Assembly: GCA_902585415.1 (NCBI GenBank)
Contig: CACIDN010000003.1
Location: 50,430 to 114,429 of the forward strand
Origin: an uncultured Pelagibacteraceae bacterium
Lineage (GTDB): Bacteria > Pseudomonadota > Alphaproteobacteria > Pelagibacterales > Pelagibacteraceae
Length of the DNA stretch: 64,000 nt
Direction of reading: 5' to 3'
Position 1 is the stretch's first letter. Each line of letters opens with the position of its first letter. The notes beneath the pieces were generated by a model. The model was not told the origin of the DNA, searched no databases, and saw only the letters and a list, made by a program, of their open reading frames with translations. This document shows positions 9,353 through 18,261 of the stretch, in pieces. A program made the translations under genes and the position numbers.

Positions 9353-10631
9353 ATTTATTTTACTTTTTTTGATATTAACTTATGGCTGCTCTTTAAACTC
9401 AAACTCAAATTTTTGGACAAAGGCTAAAAAAGCTGAAATTGATAAAACTTTTACAAAGACCTTATTCGAAAATACAGAACCAAATAAGAATGAATTTAAC
9501 TCAAAGTTAAAAATTAGATTACCAAAAATAAATACAAAAATCCTAAAATATAACTTAAATAACGATGGTTTTGCTTCGAGCAATATTTCAAATAAAAATT
9601 TTTCAAAATTTAAATTTGCAAAAATTGAGAATTTTTCAGATTATGAACCTGAAATTTTAGTTGGTAAAAATAATTTATTTTTTTTCGATAACAAAGGGAA
9701 TATTATAAAATTTAATAATAAGTCTGAAATAGTTTGGAAAAAAAATTATTATTCTAAGTCTGAAAAAAAAAATAATCCAATTTTATTCCTTGCCTCAGAT
9801 AATAATAGTTTGTTTGTAGCTGATACAAATGCAAATTATTTCGCATTAAATATTAGAAATGGTAACCTTAAATGGAAAAAAAAACATACCTCATCTTTTA
9901 ATTCGCAAATTAAAATAAAAAATGAAAAAGTTATAATTGTAGATATGGAAAATAATTTAATATGTTTTTCGTTAAAAAACGGTGAAGTTTTGTGGGACGT
10001 TCCTACAGAACTTGCAATTTTAAGTTCTCAAAAAAAACAATCAATAATTTTGTTTAATGATATGATTTTGTTTACTAATTCAATTGGAGATTTGACTGCT
10101 GTTGATTTTGATAATGGAGAAATAATTTGGCAATCACCTACACAACCTTTAGATTTAAATAACAATATGACCTTAAGAAACTCGGAAATTATATCAGATG
10201 AAAAAAATGTTTACTTATCGAATAATAAGAACGAATTTATTTCTGTGGATATCAATACAGGCGTAATTAACTGGAAACAAAATATAAATTCTGAGTTAAG
10301 ACCTGCAATCATATCAGACTATCTTGTTACAATATCAAATGAGGGTTTTTTAATAATTTTAGATAAAAACAATGGAAATATTATTAGAATAAATGATCTT
10401 TTTAAAAATATAAGTGTTAAAAAAAGAAACAAATATTTTCCTGTTGGATTTGTAATACTCAACGAAAAGGTTTACTTAACAACCATTAATGGAAGATTGT
10501 TTATAATTAATTTTTTAGATGGAAAAGTTGATGATGTAATTAAGTTAGGTAGAAAAAAACTTCAGAGACCTGTCTACTTTAATAAATCACTTTACATTAC
10601 AAAACATAACTCAGTAATTAGAATAAATTAA
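9345..10631 (+). CDS. BamB-like beta-propeller lipoprotein
   Basis: Translation starts at a GTG overlapping the previous gene. The N-terminus MNKFILLFLILTYGCSLNSN has a lipobox with the lipidated cysteine at about residue 15. The rest contains repeated PQQ-propeller-type motifs, such as ALNIRNGNLKWKKK, CFSLKNGEVLWDV, AVDFDNGEIIWQS and SVDINTGVINWKQN, each ending in a tryptophan. This is the pattern of BamB, the scaffold lipoprotein of the outer-membrane beta-barrel assembly machine. Its 428 residues are slightly more than the usual length. The der GTPase gene that often follows bamB is absent here; a cupin gene follows instead, overlapping by one base. Confidence 0.75.
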   Translation: MNKFILLFLILTYGCSLNSNSNFWTKAKKAEIDKTFTKTLFENTEPNKNEFNSKLKIRLPKINTKILKYNLNNDGFASSNISNKNFSKFKFAKIENFSDYEPEILVGKNNLFFFDNKGNIIKFNNKSEIVWKKNYYSKSEKKNNPILFLASDNNSLFVADTNANYFALNIRNGNLKWKKKHTSSFNSQIKIKNEKVIIVDMENNLICFSLKNGEVLWDVPTELAILSSQKKQSIILFNDMILFTNSIGDLTAVDFDNGEIIWQSPTQPLDLNNNMTLRNSEIISDEKNVYLSNNKNEFISVDINTGVINWKQNINSELRPAIISDYLVTISNEGFLIILDKNNGNIIRINDLFKNISVKKRNKYFPVGFVILNEKVYLTTINGRLFIINFLDGKVDDVIKLGRKKLQRPVYFNKSLYITKHNSVIRIN

Positions 10632-11056
10632 TGTTTTTAAAATTTCTTGAAAAAATTGGAAGAAAAAAAATAGTTTTAGACCGAGGCCCTTCTCATCCTA
10701 ATTATAGCGAGGCCAAGCCTTGGATGAACAGATACTATTTACTTTTTAGACATAGACCCAAATGGTTTCCATTTAATATATTAATTCATGAAATGTTAGC
10801 TGACGATCATGGAAAAGGAGTTCATAACCACTTATTTCCATTTATAACTATAATTTTAAGAGATGGTTATTGGGAAACATTAAAGGGCGGAAAATATTGG
10901 AGACCACAGGGATACATAGGGTTTAGATCTGCAAATACTTTACATAGAGTTGATTTAAAACCAGGAACAAAACCATTAACACTTTTTATCTCTGGGCCAT
11001 TTGGGTTAAGAAAAGGATCGAGATCAGAATATGGAATAAATTTTAAAAAAAAATAG
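10631..11056 (+). CDS. Cupin-like protein of unknown function
   Basis: The 141-residue protein has a central HNHLFPFITIILRDGYWE stretch and a later SANTLHRVDL, which together resemble the two conserved motifs of a small single-domain cupin with His ligands for a metal. There is no signal peptide. I cannot name a substrate. It overlaps the BamB-like gene by one base and is followed 11 bases later by a YjbQ-family gene, so it is probably translated from the same mRNA. Function is unassigned. Confidence 0.5.
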   Translation: MFLKFLEKIGRKKIVLDRGPSHPNYSEAKPWMNRYYLLFRHRPKWFPFNILIHEMLADDHGKGVHNHLFPFITIILRDGYWETLKGGKYWRPQGYIGFRSANTLHRVDLKPGTKPLTLFISGPFGLRKGSRSEYGINFKKK

Positions 11057-11067
11057 GTTTAGGGAAG

Positions 11068-11487
11068 ATGATACAAAAATTCTACAATTTAGTAGTTAGT
11101 ACATCTGGTCAAAGGTTGTACGATTTAACTGAAAAAACTTGTAATTGGATAAAAAAAAATAATTTTAAAAACGGAATAATTAATTTAAGTATTCAACATA
11201 CGAGTGCATCACTTATAGTACAAGAAAATGCTGATCCAGACGTACAAAAAGATTTGATAAATTACTTTAATAAATTAGTACCAATGAATAATGATTTATA
11301 TATTCATACTGTCGAAGGTAAAGACGATATGCCGGCACATATAAAGTCTGCACTTACTAATAATCAAATTTCGTTAAGTATTAAAGACTCAAAATTGATA
11401 TTAGGCACTTGGCAAGGAATATATTTGTTTGAACACCGATTAAATGATCACCAAAGAACAATTGTTCACCATTACATCGGAAACTAA
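11068..11487 (+). CDS. YjbQ-family (UPF0047) protein
   Basis: The 139-residue protein matches the YjbQ/UPF0047 family throughout: IINLSIQHTSASLIVQENAD near the middle, then DDMPAHIKSAL and LILGTWQGIYLFEHR. The family is often labelled secondary thiamine-phosphate synthase because some members show weak activity of that kind; the true role is unsettled. The presence of a thiamine-precursor transporter elsewhere in this window makes the link worth remembering but does not establish it. The gene ends overlapping the convergent photolyase gene by 4 bases. Confidence 0.9.
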   Translation: MIQKFYNLVVSTSGQRLYDLTEKTCNWIKKNNFKNGIINLSIQHTSASLIVQENADPDVQKDLINYFNKLVPMNNDLYIHTVEGKDDMPAHIKSALTNNQISLSIKDSKLILGTWQGIYLFEHRLNDHQRTIVHHYIGN

Positions 11488-12902
11488 TTTTTTTTTATGC
11501 TTTGAAATGCTTTTAAAGCTTCGGACCTTGCTTGTTCATGTATAACTATTGGTTTAGGATAGTCTTTGCCTATTACAGTATTTATAGCTTCTTGGTATTT
11601 ATCTTCCATTTCCCAAGGTTTATGAACAAATTTTGGGGGGACTTTACTTAGCTCTGGAACCCATTTTTTTACATACGAACCATCCTTATCAAATTTTTCA
11701 CCCTGCAATATTGGGTTAAAAATCCTAAAATATGGGGCTGCATCAGCTCCACATCCTGCTACCCACTGCCATTGAGCTACATTATTTGCCTCATTAAAGT
11801 CTAACAAGCAATTCCTGAAATATTTTTCACCTTCAACCCAATTTATTCTTAAATGTTTCACTAAGAATGAACCTACAACCATTCTAATTCTGTTATGCAT
11901 CCAACCCGTCTCATATAACTGTCTCATTCCAGCATCTACTATTGGATATCCAGTCATTCCTTGCTTCCATGCATCCAAAAATTCTTTATTTTTTACCCAA
12001 GGAAAGCTATCAAACTCTTTTCTTAAATTCCCTTTTAGCATTTTCGGAAAATAGTTTATTAAACTATGGGAAAATTCACGCCAACCGATTTCATTAATGT
12101 ATTTTTTTATACCGATATTTTTTTGTTTTATATCTTTACATCTTCTCCAAATCGAACTTACATGTATCTGGCCACTTCTTATATAAGGAGAAAGTCTGGA
12201 TGTTCCATTAATGTTTGGGTAGTCTCTCATTGTATCGTAATCTTTTACTTTTTTATCAATAAAATTTTGTAGTAGTTTTCCAGCATCATTTTCTGTTGGA
12301 GACCAATATTTTTCAAATTTTCTATACCAATTTTTTTTAGGAAGAATCTTTTCAGGTTTTACTTGATTTTTAAAAAAAGTTTTAATTTTTTTTAATTTTT
12401 TCAAAGATTTATTTTTTTGCGGAATACTTTCAATGTAGTAATTTTCAGCATTTCTCCAAAAAGGACTATAAACCTTAAATGGAGTACCATCATTCTTAGT
12501 GATTTCACTATATTCATTTAGAATATTACCTTTAAAAAATTTATAATTTATTTTATTTACTTCTAATTGCGCAATTATGTCCTTGTCTTTTTTTAGTTGA
12601 TCTGGCTCATAAATTTTGTTCCAATAGACAGCTGTATCTTTTAATTTAAATTTTTTAAAAAAATTTACCTGATTATCTTCTATAATTTCCAAATTTATAT
12701 TATTTTTAATTAGATCCTCATTAAAACTTTTTAAAGATCTAGATATCCACCACTTTTGAGCTTCTCTGACATTATCAAAGTCTTTTTTATCATAAATATA
12801 AATTGCAGAAACAAACTCATGATTGTTTGTTGCAAAAGATAGTGCTGGATTATCCTGTAATCTAAAATCATCCCTTATCCAAACTATAGAATTTTTAATC
12901 AT
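11484..12902 (-). CDS. phrB: Deoxyribodipyrimidine photolyase
   Basis: The 472-residue protein starts IVWIRDDFRLQDNPALSFA, the antenna-domain signature of cryptochrome/photolyase proteins. The C-terminal FAD domain includes GWREFSHSL, WKQGMTGYPIVDAGMRQL, GWMHNRIRMVVGSFLVKHL and WQWVAGCGADAAPYFRIFNP. These are the class I CPD photolyase motifs, which repair UV-induced pyrimidine dimers with blue light. The electron-transfer tryptophans and the FAD-binding motif appear intact. A surface-ocean lifestyle would fit. It overlaps the upstream ammonia-lyase-like gene by 8 bases, so the two are co-transcribed. Confidence 0.95.
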   Translation of the reverse strand: MIKNSIVWIRDDFRLQDNPALSFATNNHEFVSAIYIYDKKDFDNVREAQKWWISRSLKSFNEDLIKNNINLEIIEDNQVNFFKKFKLKDTAVYWNKIYEPDQLKKDKDIIAQLEVNKINYKFFKGNILNEYSEITKNDGTPFKVYSPFWRNAENYYIESIPQKNKSLKKLKKIKTFFKNQVKPEKILPKKNWYRKFEKYWSPTENDAGKLLQNFIDKKVKDYDTMRDYPNINGTSRLSPYIRSGQIHVSSIWRRCKDIKQKNIGIKKYINEIGWREFSHSLINYFPKMLKGNLRKEFDSFPWVKNKEFLDAWKQGMTGYPIVDAGMRQLYETGWMHNRIRMVVGSFLVKHLRINWVEGEKYFRNCLLDFNEANNVAQWQWVAGCGADAAPYFRIFNPILQGEKFDKDGSYVKKWVPELSKVPPKFVHKPWEMEDKYQEAINTVIGKDYPKPIVIHEQARSEALKAFQSIKKN

Positions 12903-14040
12903 AATTTTTTAATTTCTGATTTCCAATTTTATATAATTTATTATATAGAGTTCTGTCTGTATCACCCTCACAACCAATTATTAAAATATTAGATTTTTCG
13001 TTTATTTCCAATTTTTTTTTAATAAGAGGGTCATTACAACAAGATATTACACTTATTATCCCAGGAGTTGAACATTCTCCGGCAATTATTTTTTCATTGC
13101 TAAATTTTTTTTTTGCAAGCATTGCTAAAGTTTGAGGCACATATTTATCTGATATGCTCAGACAATTATTTACAGCATTTTTTAAAATACGCCATGGGAC
13201 CAAAGATACTTCTGCACAAGACATTCCACCCATAATACTCTGTTTTTTGATATTTACTTTTTTAAGTGATCCATATTTAATACTTTGCATTACACAATTT
13301 GCATACTCTGGCTCAATAACAATTATTTTTGGAATTTTTTTAAAATATTTCGCAATTCCACATACCACACCCGCAGCCATACCACCAACTCCAGCTTGAA
13401 GAAAAACATGGGTGATGTAATGTTTTGTTTGATTAGAAATTTCTTTGATCATTACAGAATATCCAGCCATGGTTAATTTCGGAATGTATTCATAATTTTT
13501 CCAAGCAACATCTTGAACGATTTTCCATCCTTTCTGTTTGGATATATCTTTGCAAATTTTGAGAGATTTTTCATAATTTCCTTTTACCCTAATTACATCT
13601 GCTCCCAGTTTTTTCATTTCAAAGGCTCTTGTGTTACTCACATTTTCACTAATAAAAATTTTGCAACTTGCTCCAACTTTTTTTGCTCCCCATGATACAG
13701 ATTTTCCATGATTTCCAGCCGTAGCAGCTGATACTATTATTTTTTTTCTGTTTTTTGCAATTTTTTCAACCGCATATGCTCCACCCAGAGCTTTAAAAGA
13801 TTTCAGATTAAATCTCTTAGACTCATCTTTATAAAAAACATTATTAATCTTTAATCTTTTAGATAATATATTTAGATTTATTAGAGGTGTCCTTTTATAT
13901 TTTTTCCAATTTGAAATCACTTTATAAGCTTCTAATAAGTACTTTTCTGGTAGCACTCTGAGTATTTTTTTTCTGTTAAAATTAAAACTTTTATTAGTTG
14001 TAAATTCAGAAAATTTTAAACCTAATAATTTTTTTCTCAT
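12895..14040 (-). CDS. Diaminopropionate ammonia-lyase-like PLP enzyme
   Basis: The 381-residue protein is a fold-type II PLP enzyme. The block YKDESKRFNLKSFKALGG holds the Schiff-base lysine within SFKALG and resembles diaminopropionate ammonia-lyase (YgeX/DpaL) closely. Further matches are AGNHGKSVSW, QDVAWKNYEYIPKLTMAGY, FLQAGVGGMAAGV and ILIIGCEGDTD. The family converts 2,3-diaminopropionate to pyruvate and ammonia and can also act on D- or L-serine. The N-terminal part of the PLP block differs from YgeX (NLKSFK instead of GLNAFK), so another amino acid substrate is possible. It is transcribed toward and overlaps the photolyase gene. Confidence 0.75.
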   Translation of the reverse strand: MRKKLLGLKFSEFTTNKSFNFNRKKILRVLPEKYLLEAYKVISNWKKYKRTPLINLNILSKRLKINNVFYKDESKRFNLKSFKALGGAYAVEKIAKNRKKIIVSAATAGNHGKSVSWGAKKVGASCKIFISENVSNTRAFEMKKLGADVIRVKGNYEKSLKICKDISKQKGWKIVQDVAWKNYEYIPKLTMAGYSVMIKEISNQTKHYITHVFLQAGVGGMAAGVVCGIAKYFKKIPKIIVIEPEYANCVMQSIKYGSLKKVNIKKQSIMGGMSCAEVSLVPWRILKNAVNNCLSISDKYVPQTLAMLAKKKFSNEKIIAGECSTPGIISVISCCNDPLIKKKLEINEKSNILIIGCEGDTDRTLYNKLYKIGNQKLKNYD

Positions 14041-14174
14041 TTCTCTCTCAAGTTATTTTAAAAATTTTTAAACGTATAGGTGTATTTTATTATAATTTTT
14101 ATTAAATAATTATTTAATTTTATAATTATTAATGCTAGCTTAAGGAATTACAGAGAATTAATTACGGAGGAAAT

Positions 14175-14726
14175 ATGAAACACTGTGAAGAAGCCGAAGG
14201 TTTAATGGCTCCAGATAAAGATACTGATGGTTTTGTTTTTAACCATCTAATGCTAAGAATAAAAGACCCTAAAAAAACATTAAATTTCTATTCAAAGCTA
14301 ATGGGAATGAGATTAGTTAAAAAATTTGACTTTCCAACAATGAAGTTTTCTTTATATTTTTTAGGAAATCTTACAGATGAAGAAATTGCAAATGTTCCAA
14401 AAGACAACTTTGATAGATCAGCGTGGACTTTTAATCAAAAAGGAATGCTTGAGTTTACGCATAATTGGGGATCAGAGAATGATGATAAAGTAAAATTCCA
14501 CGATGGAAACGCCGAGCCAAAAGGATTTGGTCATATATGCTTTTCAGTTCCAGATATTTATGCAGCTTGCAAAAAATTTGAAGAAAATGGAGTTGAATTT
14601 GTTAAAAAACCAGACGATGGATCAATGAAAGGTCTAGCTTTTATAAAAGATCCAGATGGTTATTGGATCGAAATCGTTCAGTCAAAAAAAGTGGCAAATA
14701 TAGTAAAAGAAATGGGGAAAATATAA
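14175..14726 (+). CDS. gloA: Glyoxalase I (lactoylglutathione lyase)
   Basis: The 183-residue protein has the two-module glyoxalase fold. Metal ligand candidates are His24 in [10 protein letters not shown], Glu in [11 protein letters not shown], His in [11 protein letters not shown] and Glu in GYWIEIVQ. The extended N-terminal arm makes it the longer eukaryote-like form also common in proteobacteria. It converts the hemithioacetal of methylglyoxal and glutathione to S-lactoylglutathione, which is consistent with the glutathione genes downstream. The start is supported by a strong GGAGG ribosome-binding site ending six bases before the ATG, rare in this window. Confidence 0.93.
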   Translation: MKHCEEAEGLMAPDKDTDGFVFNHLMLRIKDPKKTLNFYSKLMGMRLVKKFDFPTMKFSLYFLGNLTDEEIANVPKDNFDRSAWTFNQKGMLEFTHNWGSENDDKVKFHDGNAEPKGFGHICFSVPDIYAACKKFEENGVEFVKKPDDGSMKGLAFIKDPDGYWIEIVQSKKVANIVKEMGKI

Positions 14727-14789
14727 GATAACAATTCAATTAAGGGTTGATTTATATTATTTATTTTATCGCATACCAGCAAGTTAAAT

Positions 14790-14819
14790 TTGACATATCA
14801 TTAGATGTTTTGTTAAAAT
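14790..14819 (+). promoter_or_regulatory. Predicted sigma70-type promoter of the GMC dehydrogenase operon
   Basis: A perfect -35 box TTGACA lies at 14790-14795, and TAAAAT, five of six matches to the -10 consensus, lies at 14814-14819 with an 18-base spacer. The expected start is near 14826, giving a leader of about 95 bases before the ATG at 14920. The 11-base sequence TATCATTAGAT occurs at 14796-14806 inside the spacer and again at 14834-14844, so it may be a repeated protein-binding site. Confidence 0.5.
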
Positions 14820-14844
14820 TTAAAAATATAATTTATCATTAGAT

Positions 14845-14862
14845 AAATTTAACGTTAAATTT
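14845..14862. promoter_or_regulatory. Perfect 18-bp palindrome, candidate operator
   Basis: The sequence AAATTTAACGTTAAATTT is its own reverse complement over 18 bases, with no spacer. A loopless palindrome is a better match to a dimeric DNA-binding protein site than to an RNA hairpin. It lies about 20 bases downstream of the predicted transcription start of the operon at 14920, where a bound repressor would block elongation or initiation. No regulator gene is adjacent. Confidence 0.4.
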
Positions 14863-14863
14863 T

Positions 14864-14911
14864 GAGAGTGCACTTGAAAACCTCAAGTTTCCCGCTCTCA
14901 ACAATTGGAGG
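14864..14911 (+). promoter_or_regulatory. Candidate structured 5' leader ending at the ribosome-binding site
   Basis: An outer stem pairs GAGAGTG (14864-14870) with CGCTCTC (14893-14899) using one G-U pair. An inner perfect stem pairs ACTTGA (14872-14877) with TCAAGT (14883-14888) around the loop AAACC. Eight bases later is the ribosome-binding site GGAGG (14907-14911), and the CCTC at 14881-14884, in the loop and first bases of the inner stem, is complementary to its GAGG. Competition between these pairings could control translation. I do not recognise a known riboswitch class. Confidence 0.45.
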
Positions 14912-14919
14912 AAGAATAG

Positions 14920-15489
14920 ATGAAAATAACTAGACGAGAACTTCTTATTAGTGCTGGATCTTTACTTGCTTACTCACAGTTGGGTTCACTAGCTAATGCA
15001 GAGGTAAATATAGCTGCACAACCAGGTGATCAAGAGATGATCGCATCTATGTGCAAAGCTTTGTATCCTCATGATAGATTTCCAATGAATATCTATATGG
15101 ATGTAGCAGCTGGAGCTATCAAAAAAGGAAATGCAGACACTGGTGCTAAAATTTCCTTTAGAGCAGGATTGGACGGTTTAAAGATTAATTCGTTCGATAA
15201 AATGAGTTTTAAAAAACAAACTAAATACCTAAATTCAATAGCGAACACACCGTTTTTTGGCTTGGTCAGAGGTCACACGGTAGTAGCACTTTATGATCAC
15301 AAAGAGGTTCATAAAATTTTTGGATATCAAGGCGCAAGTTTTGATAGAGGTGGTTACAAAGATGGCGAATACAATGACCTTACATGGTTACCAGAGCCAA
15401 GAATAGAGGAGCATCCAGATTTAACTGCTTTTCTAGACGACAGCTCGCCGAAAAAATATGCGTCTTTGAAAATAAAAAAAACATTTTAA
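14920..15489 (+). CDS. Gluconate 2-dehydrogenase subunit 3-like protein, Tat-exported
   Basis: The 189-residue protein opens with TRRELLISAG, a twin-arginine signal, and a likely cleavage site after SLANA. The mature part resembles the small subunit of membrane-bound GMC sugar dehydrogenases (gluconate 2-dehydrogenase subunit 3 family), including the C-terminal YQGASFDRGGYKDGEYN and WLPEPRIEE. In that family the small subunit helps export and maturation of the flavoprotein partner, which follows 17 bases downstream. Tat export with its partner is inferred, because the flavoprotein itself has no signal peptide. A GGAGG site 8 bases before the ATG supports this start. Confidence 0.8.
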   Translation: MKITRRELLISAGSLLAYSQLGSLANAEVNIAAQPGDQEMIASMCKALYPHDRFPMNIYMDVAAGAIKKGNADTGAKISFRAGLDGLKINSFDKMSFKKQTKYLNSIANTPFFGLVRGHTVVALYDHKEVHKIFGYQGASFDRGGYKDGEYNDLTWLPEPRIEEHPDLTAFLDDSSPKKYASLKIKKTF

Positions 15490-15506
15490 CTAGGGGAGAT
15501 ATATAA

Positions 15507-17069
15507 ATGAAAATAGATAAAAAAGAAAAAGCTGTTGTCGTTATAGGATCTGGTCCTGGTGGCGCACAAGTTGCTTATCAATTAACTAAACAGGGTATTC
15601 CTGTTGTTCTTTTAGAAGCTGGAAGACGTATAATGAAAGAAGAGTACGTAAACGAAGAATGGCCAGCTTTCAGCCAAATGGCTTGGTTAGATAAAAGAAC
15701 TATGACAGGTAATTCCAGAATAGTTAAAGACTTTAACGGTTTACCAACATGGTTAGTAAAAGCAGTGGGAGGAACTGCTACACACTGGGCAGGTGCAACT
15801 CCACGTTTTCTTGACTATGAGTGGAAAACTAAATCAACATACGGAAGCGTAGATGGGGCAACTTTAATGGACTGGCCGATCGATGGTAAAGAAATGAAGC
15901 CTTACTATGTAAAGGCTGAAAATGCTATCGGATCAACACACAGAGGTGGACGTCCTCCATTACCAGCAAACAACAACTACAAAGTTTTTGCTGAAGGTGC
16001 AAAAAGAAATGGTTACAAATTCTATGCAACAGGACCTTACGGTACTAATGCTGCCCCTTACGATGGAAGACCAGCATCAATACAAGATGGTTTTAATTTC
16101 CAAGGCGATAAAAGTGGTGCAAAATGGAATCCAAATGTAAGTGAGATTCCAAAAGCTCTTGCAACTGGAAAATTAGAACTAAGGGAAAACTCTCAGGCTG
16201 TTCAAATAACTACAGATAGCTCAGGAAAAGCTGATGGTGTTTTATACATGGACACAAAAACAAAAGCTTTACATAGACAAGAGGCTAAAGTTATTTGTGT
16301 AGCAGGTAATTCAATTGAGACACCAAGATTGTTCTTAATGAGTGCATCAGCAAGACATCCAAATGGTTTAGCTAATAGCTCAGACCAAGTTGGAAGAAAC
16401 TACATGAGACACTTAACAGGATCAGTTTATGCAACATTTGATAAACCAGTTAACTTCTTTAGAGGAGAGACTATGGCTGGGTTCTTAGCAGATGAAGTAA
16501 AACATAATCCTAAAAGAGGTTTCGTAGGTGGATACTATCTTGAAACATTAGCTTTAGGACCGTCATTCTTAGGAGCTTTCTTAGATCCAGGTAAATGGGG
16601 CAAGAAATTTGCTGACATGATGGATGGATATCAAAATATGGCTGGTATGTGGATTGTAGGTGAAGATATGCCTCAAGCAAACAACAGAATAACATTAGGA
16701 TCGGCTAAAGATGCTTTTGGTCTTCCTGCTCCTAACGTTCATTTTGACGATCACCCGAATGATACTGCAATGAGAAACCATGCATATGAAAAAGGTGAGG
16801 CTATCTATAAAGCTGTTGGAGCAAAACAAACGTACAGAGTTACACCATATCCACACACACACAATCTTGGCTCTATGAGAATGAGCGCTAAAGCAAAAGA
16901 TGGTGTTGTAGATAAACACGGCAGATGTCATGATGTGAAAAACCTTTTTGTATCAGATGGTTCTGTTATGACTACAGGCGCAGCATGTAACCCAACATTA
17001 ACGATTACTGCATTAGCAATCAGACAAGGTGAATATCTTGCTGAACAACTAAAAAAAGGTAACGTTTAA
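15507..17069 (+). CDS. GMC-family FAD oxidoreductase, large subunit of a periplasmic dehydrogenase
   Basis: The 520-residue flavoprotein begins with the ADP-binding motif VVVIGSGPGGAQVAYQL. It ends with the GMC C-terminal block HTHNLGSMRM and SVMTTGAACNPTLTITALA, which supply the catalytic His and Asn. The family oxidises alcohols or sugars; the pairing with a subunit-3-like partner points to a gluconate, fructose or sorbitol dehydrogenase type, substrate unknown. No cytochrome c subunit gene follows, so the electron acceptor is unclear. The gene appears to use more C-ending codons (AAC, TAC, TTC) than its neighbours, which suggests high expression. A strong terminator follows directly. Confidence 0.85.
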   Translation: MKIDKKEKAVVVIGSGPGGAQVAYQLTKQGIPVVLLEAGRRIMKEEYVNEEWPAFSQMAWLDKRTMTGNSRIVKDFNGLPTWLVKAVGGTATHWAGATPRFLDYEWKTKSTYGSVDGATLMDWPIDGKEMKPYYVKAENAIGSTHRGGRPPLPANNNYKVFAEGAKRNGYKFYATGPYGTNAAPYDGRPASIQDGFNFQGDKSGAKWNPNVSEIPKALATGKLELRENSQAVQITTDSSGKADGVLYMDTKTKALHRQEAKVICVAGNSIETPRLFLMSASARHPNGLANSSDQVGRNYMRHLTGSVYATFDKPVNFFRGETMAGFLADEVKHNPKRGFVGGYYLETLALGPSFLGAFLDPGKWGKKFADMMDGYQNMAGMWIVGEDMPQANNRITLGSAKDAFGLPAPNVHFDDHPNDTAMRNHAYEKGEAIYKAVGAKQTYRVTPYPHTHNLGSMRMSAKAKDGVVDKHGRCHDVKNLFVSDGSVMTTGAACNPTLTITALAIRQGEYLAEQLKKGNV

Positions 17070-17080
17070 TTAACTAATTT

Positions 17081-17118
17081 AAAAAGGCCCCATATTCATT
17101 TATGGGGCCTTTTTTTTG
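17081..17118 (+). terminator. Rho-independent terminator of the GMC operon
   Basis: A 9-base perfect stem GGCCCCATA (17086-17094) and TATGGGGCC (17101-17109) closes a 6-base loop. An upstream A run and a downstream run of eight T extend the stem and give the U tract. It lies 12 bases after the GMC stop codon. This is one of only three convincing terminators in the window. Confidence 0.93.
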
Positions 17119-17211
17119 TACCTCATTTAAAATTAATCGCTATACATCTCCCAAAAATTTTATATCAATTTATAAAACTAAGTATTAATTTGATTGTAGA
17201 AAATTTATATC

Positions 17212-18240
17212 ATGAAAAATATTATAATTATTGGTGCAGGAGCAATGGGTTCAGCTTTTTCGGTACCTTGCGTTGAAAATAATAATAATGTATTTCTAGT
17301 AGGAACACACCTCGAAGATAGTCTAATTGAAACAATCAAATCTGAAAATAATTTTCATCCAAAATTAAATGTGAATTTACCTTCAAAATTAATAGTAGAA
17401 AAAGTTGATAAACTTAATGATTTGATGAAAGAGAAACCAGATGTATTAGTTGTTGGAGTGAGTTCTACCGGAATTGACTGGTTTGTAGATGAAATTGCAT
17501 ATAAAATTGACAACAAAACTTCTTTAGTAATACTCACTAAAGGTCTTTCAATTGTTAATAAAAAACTCAGTACCATTTCAGATAAAATAAAAATAATGTT
17601 AAGTAAAAAGGGAATTGAATTTACAAACATATCTGCAATCAAAGGCCCTTGTTTAGCAGCTGGTCTAGCTAATAGAATAAGAACAAGCACATTAATTGCA
17701 AGCCCTAATATTACCGAAGCCAAAAAATTACAAAAAATAATTTCAACAGATTATTATTCAACAGAAATTTCAGAAGATCTTAGTGGCGTTGAATTATCTG
17801 GAGCAATTAAAAATATTTACTCTATGATTATTGGAGCCTCAGAGGGATTGAGCAGTTCATCTGCAAAAAGTGAAGTTAAATCTAAATATTTCCATAATAC
17901 ATCCGCCTCATTAATACATAAATCAATTTCTGAAATGGTAAAATTTGTTAAACATTATGGAGGTAAATCAGATACTGTTTATGGGTTAGCCGGTCTTGGA
18001 GATTTATATGTAAGCGCAATTGGTGGGAGAAATAGTCAAATGGGAAAATACTTAGGGGAGGGATACCTATACAAAGATGCTAAAAAGAAATTTATGGATA
18101 AAGTGACAATTGAGGGAGCTGAACTTGCAATTGAGGTGGGAAAAAAACTAAAACAAGATTTAAATGAAAAAGATTTTCCACTCATGTTAAGTATTATTGA
18201 ATGTATTTGTGAAAATAAAAAATTAGAAATCAGTTGGTGA
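17212..18240 (+). CDS. NAD-dependent glycerol-3-phosphate dehydrogenase-family protein
   Basis: The 342-residue protein has an N-terminal Rossmann motif IIIIGAGAMGSAFSVP and the GpsA-type C-terminal core. That core includes VELSGAIKNIYSMIIGASEG with the catalytic lysine and GLAGLGDLYVSAIGGRNSQMG. GpsA reduces dihydroxyacetone phosphate to glycerol-3-phosphate for lipid synthesis. The position at the head of a thiol-synthesis operon, and the divergent N-terminal half (GTHLEDSLIETIKSE), leave open that it acts on a different phosphorylated or carboxylated substrate. It is 21 bases upstream of the amidotransferase gene. Confidence 0.75.
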   Translation: MKNIIIIGAGAMGSAFSVPCVENNNNVFLVGTHLEDSLIETIKSENNFHPKLNVNLPSKLIVEKVDKLNDLMKEKPDVLVVGVSSTGIDWFVDEIAYKIDNKTSLVILTKGLSIVNKKLSTISDKIKIMLSKKGIEFTNISAIKGPCLAAGLANRIRTSTLIASPNITEAKKLQKIISTDYYSTEISEDLSGVELSGAIKNIYSMIIGASEGLSSSSAKSEVKSKYFHNTSASLIHKSISEMVKFVKHYGGKSDTVYGLAGLGDLYVSAIGGRNSQMGKYLGEGYLYKDAKKKFMDKVTIEGAELAIEVGKKLKQDLNEKDFPLMLSIIECICENKKLEISW

Positions 18241-18261
18241 TATTTTAATTATTTTTTAATC

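Noticed and set aside
14041..14174. Gap before gloA examined for a tRNA or small RNA
   Set aside because: It is AT-rich with no cloverleaf or stable hairpin; only the ribosome-binding site is clear.
17355..17723. Minus-strand ORF of 122 residues inside the GpsA-like gene
   Set aside because: It overlaps a clear Rossmann-fold gene and looks like a hydrophobic shadow.
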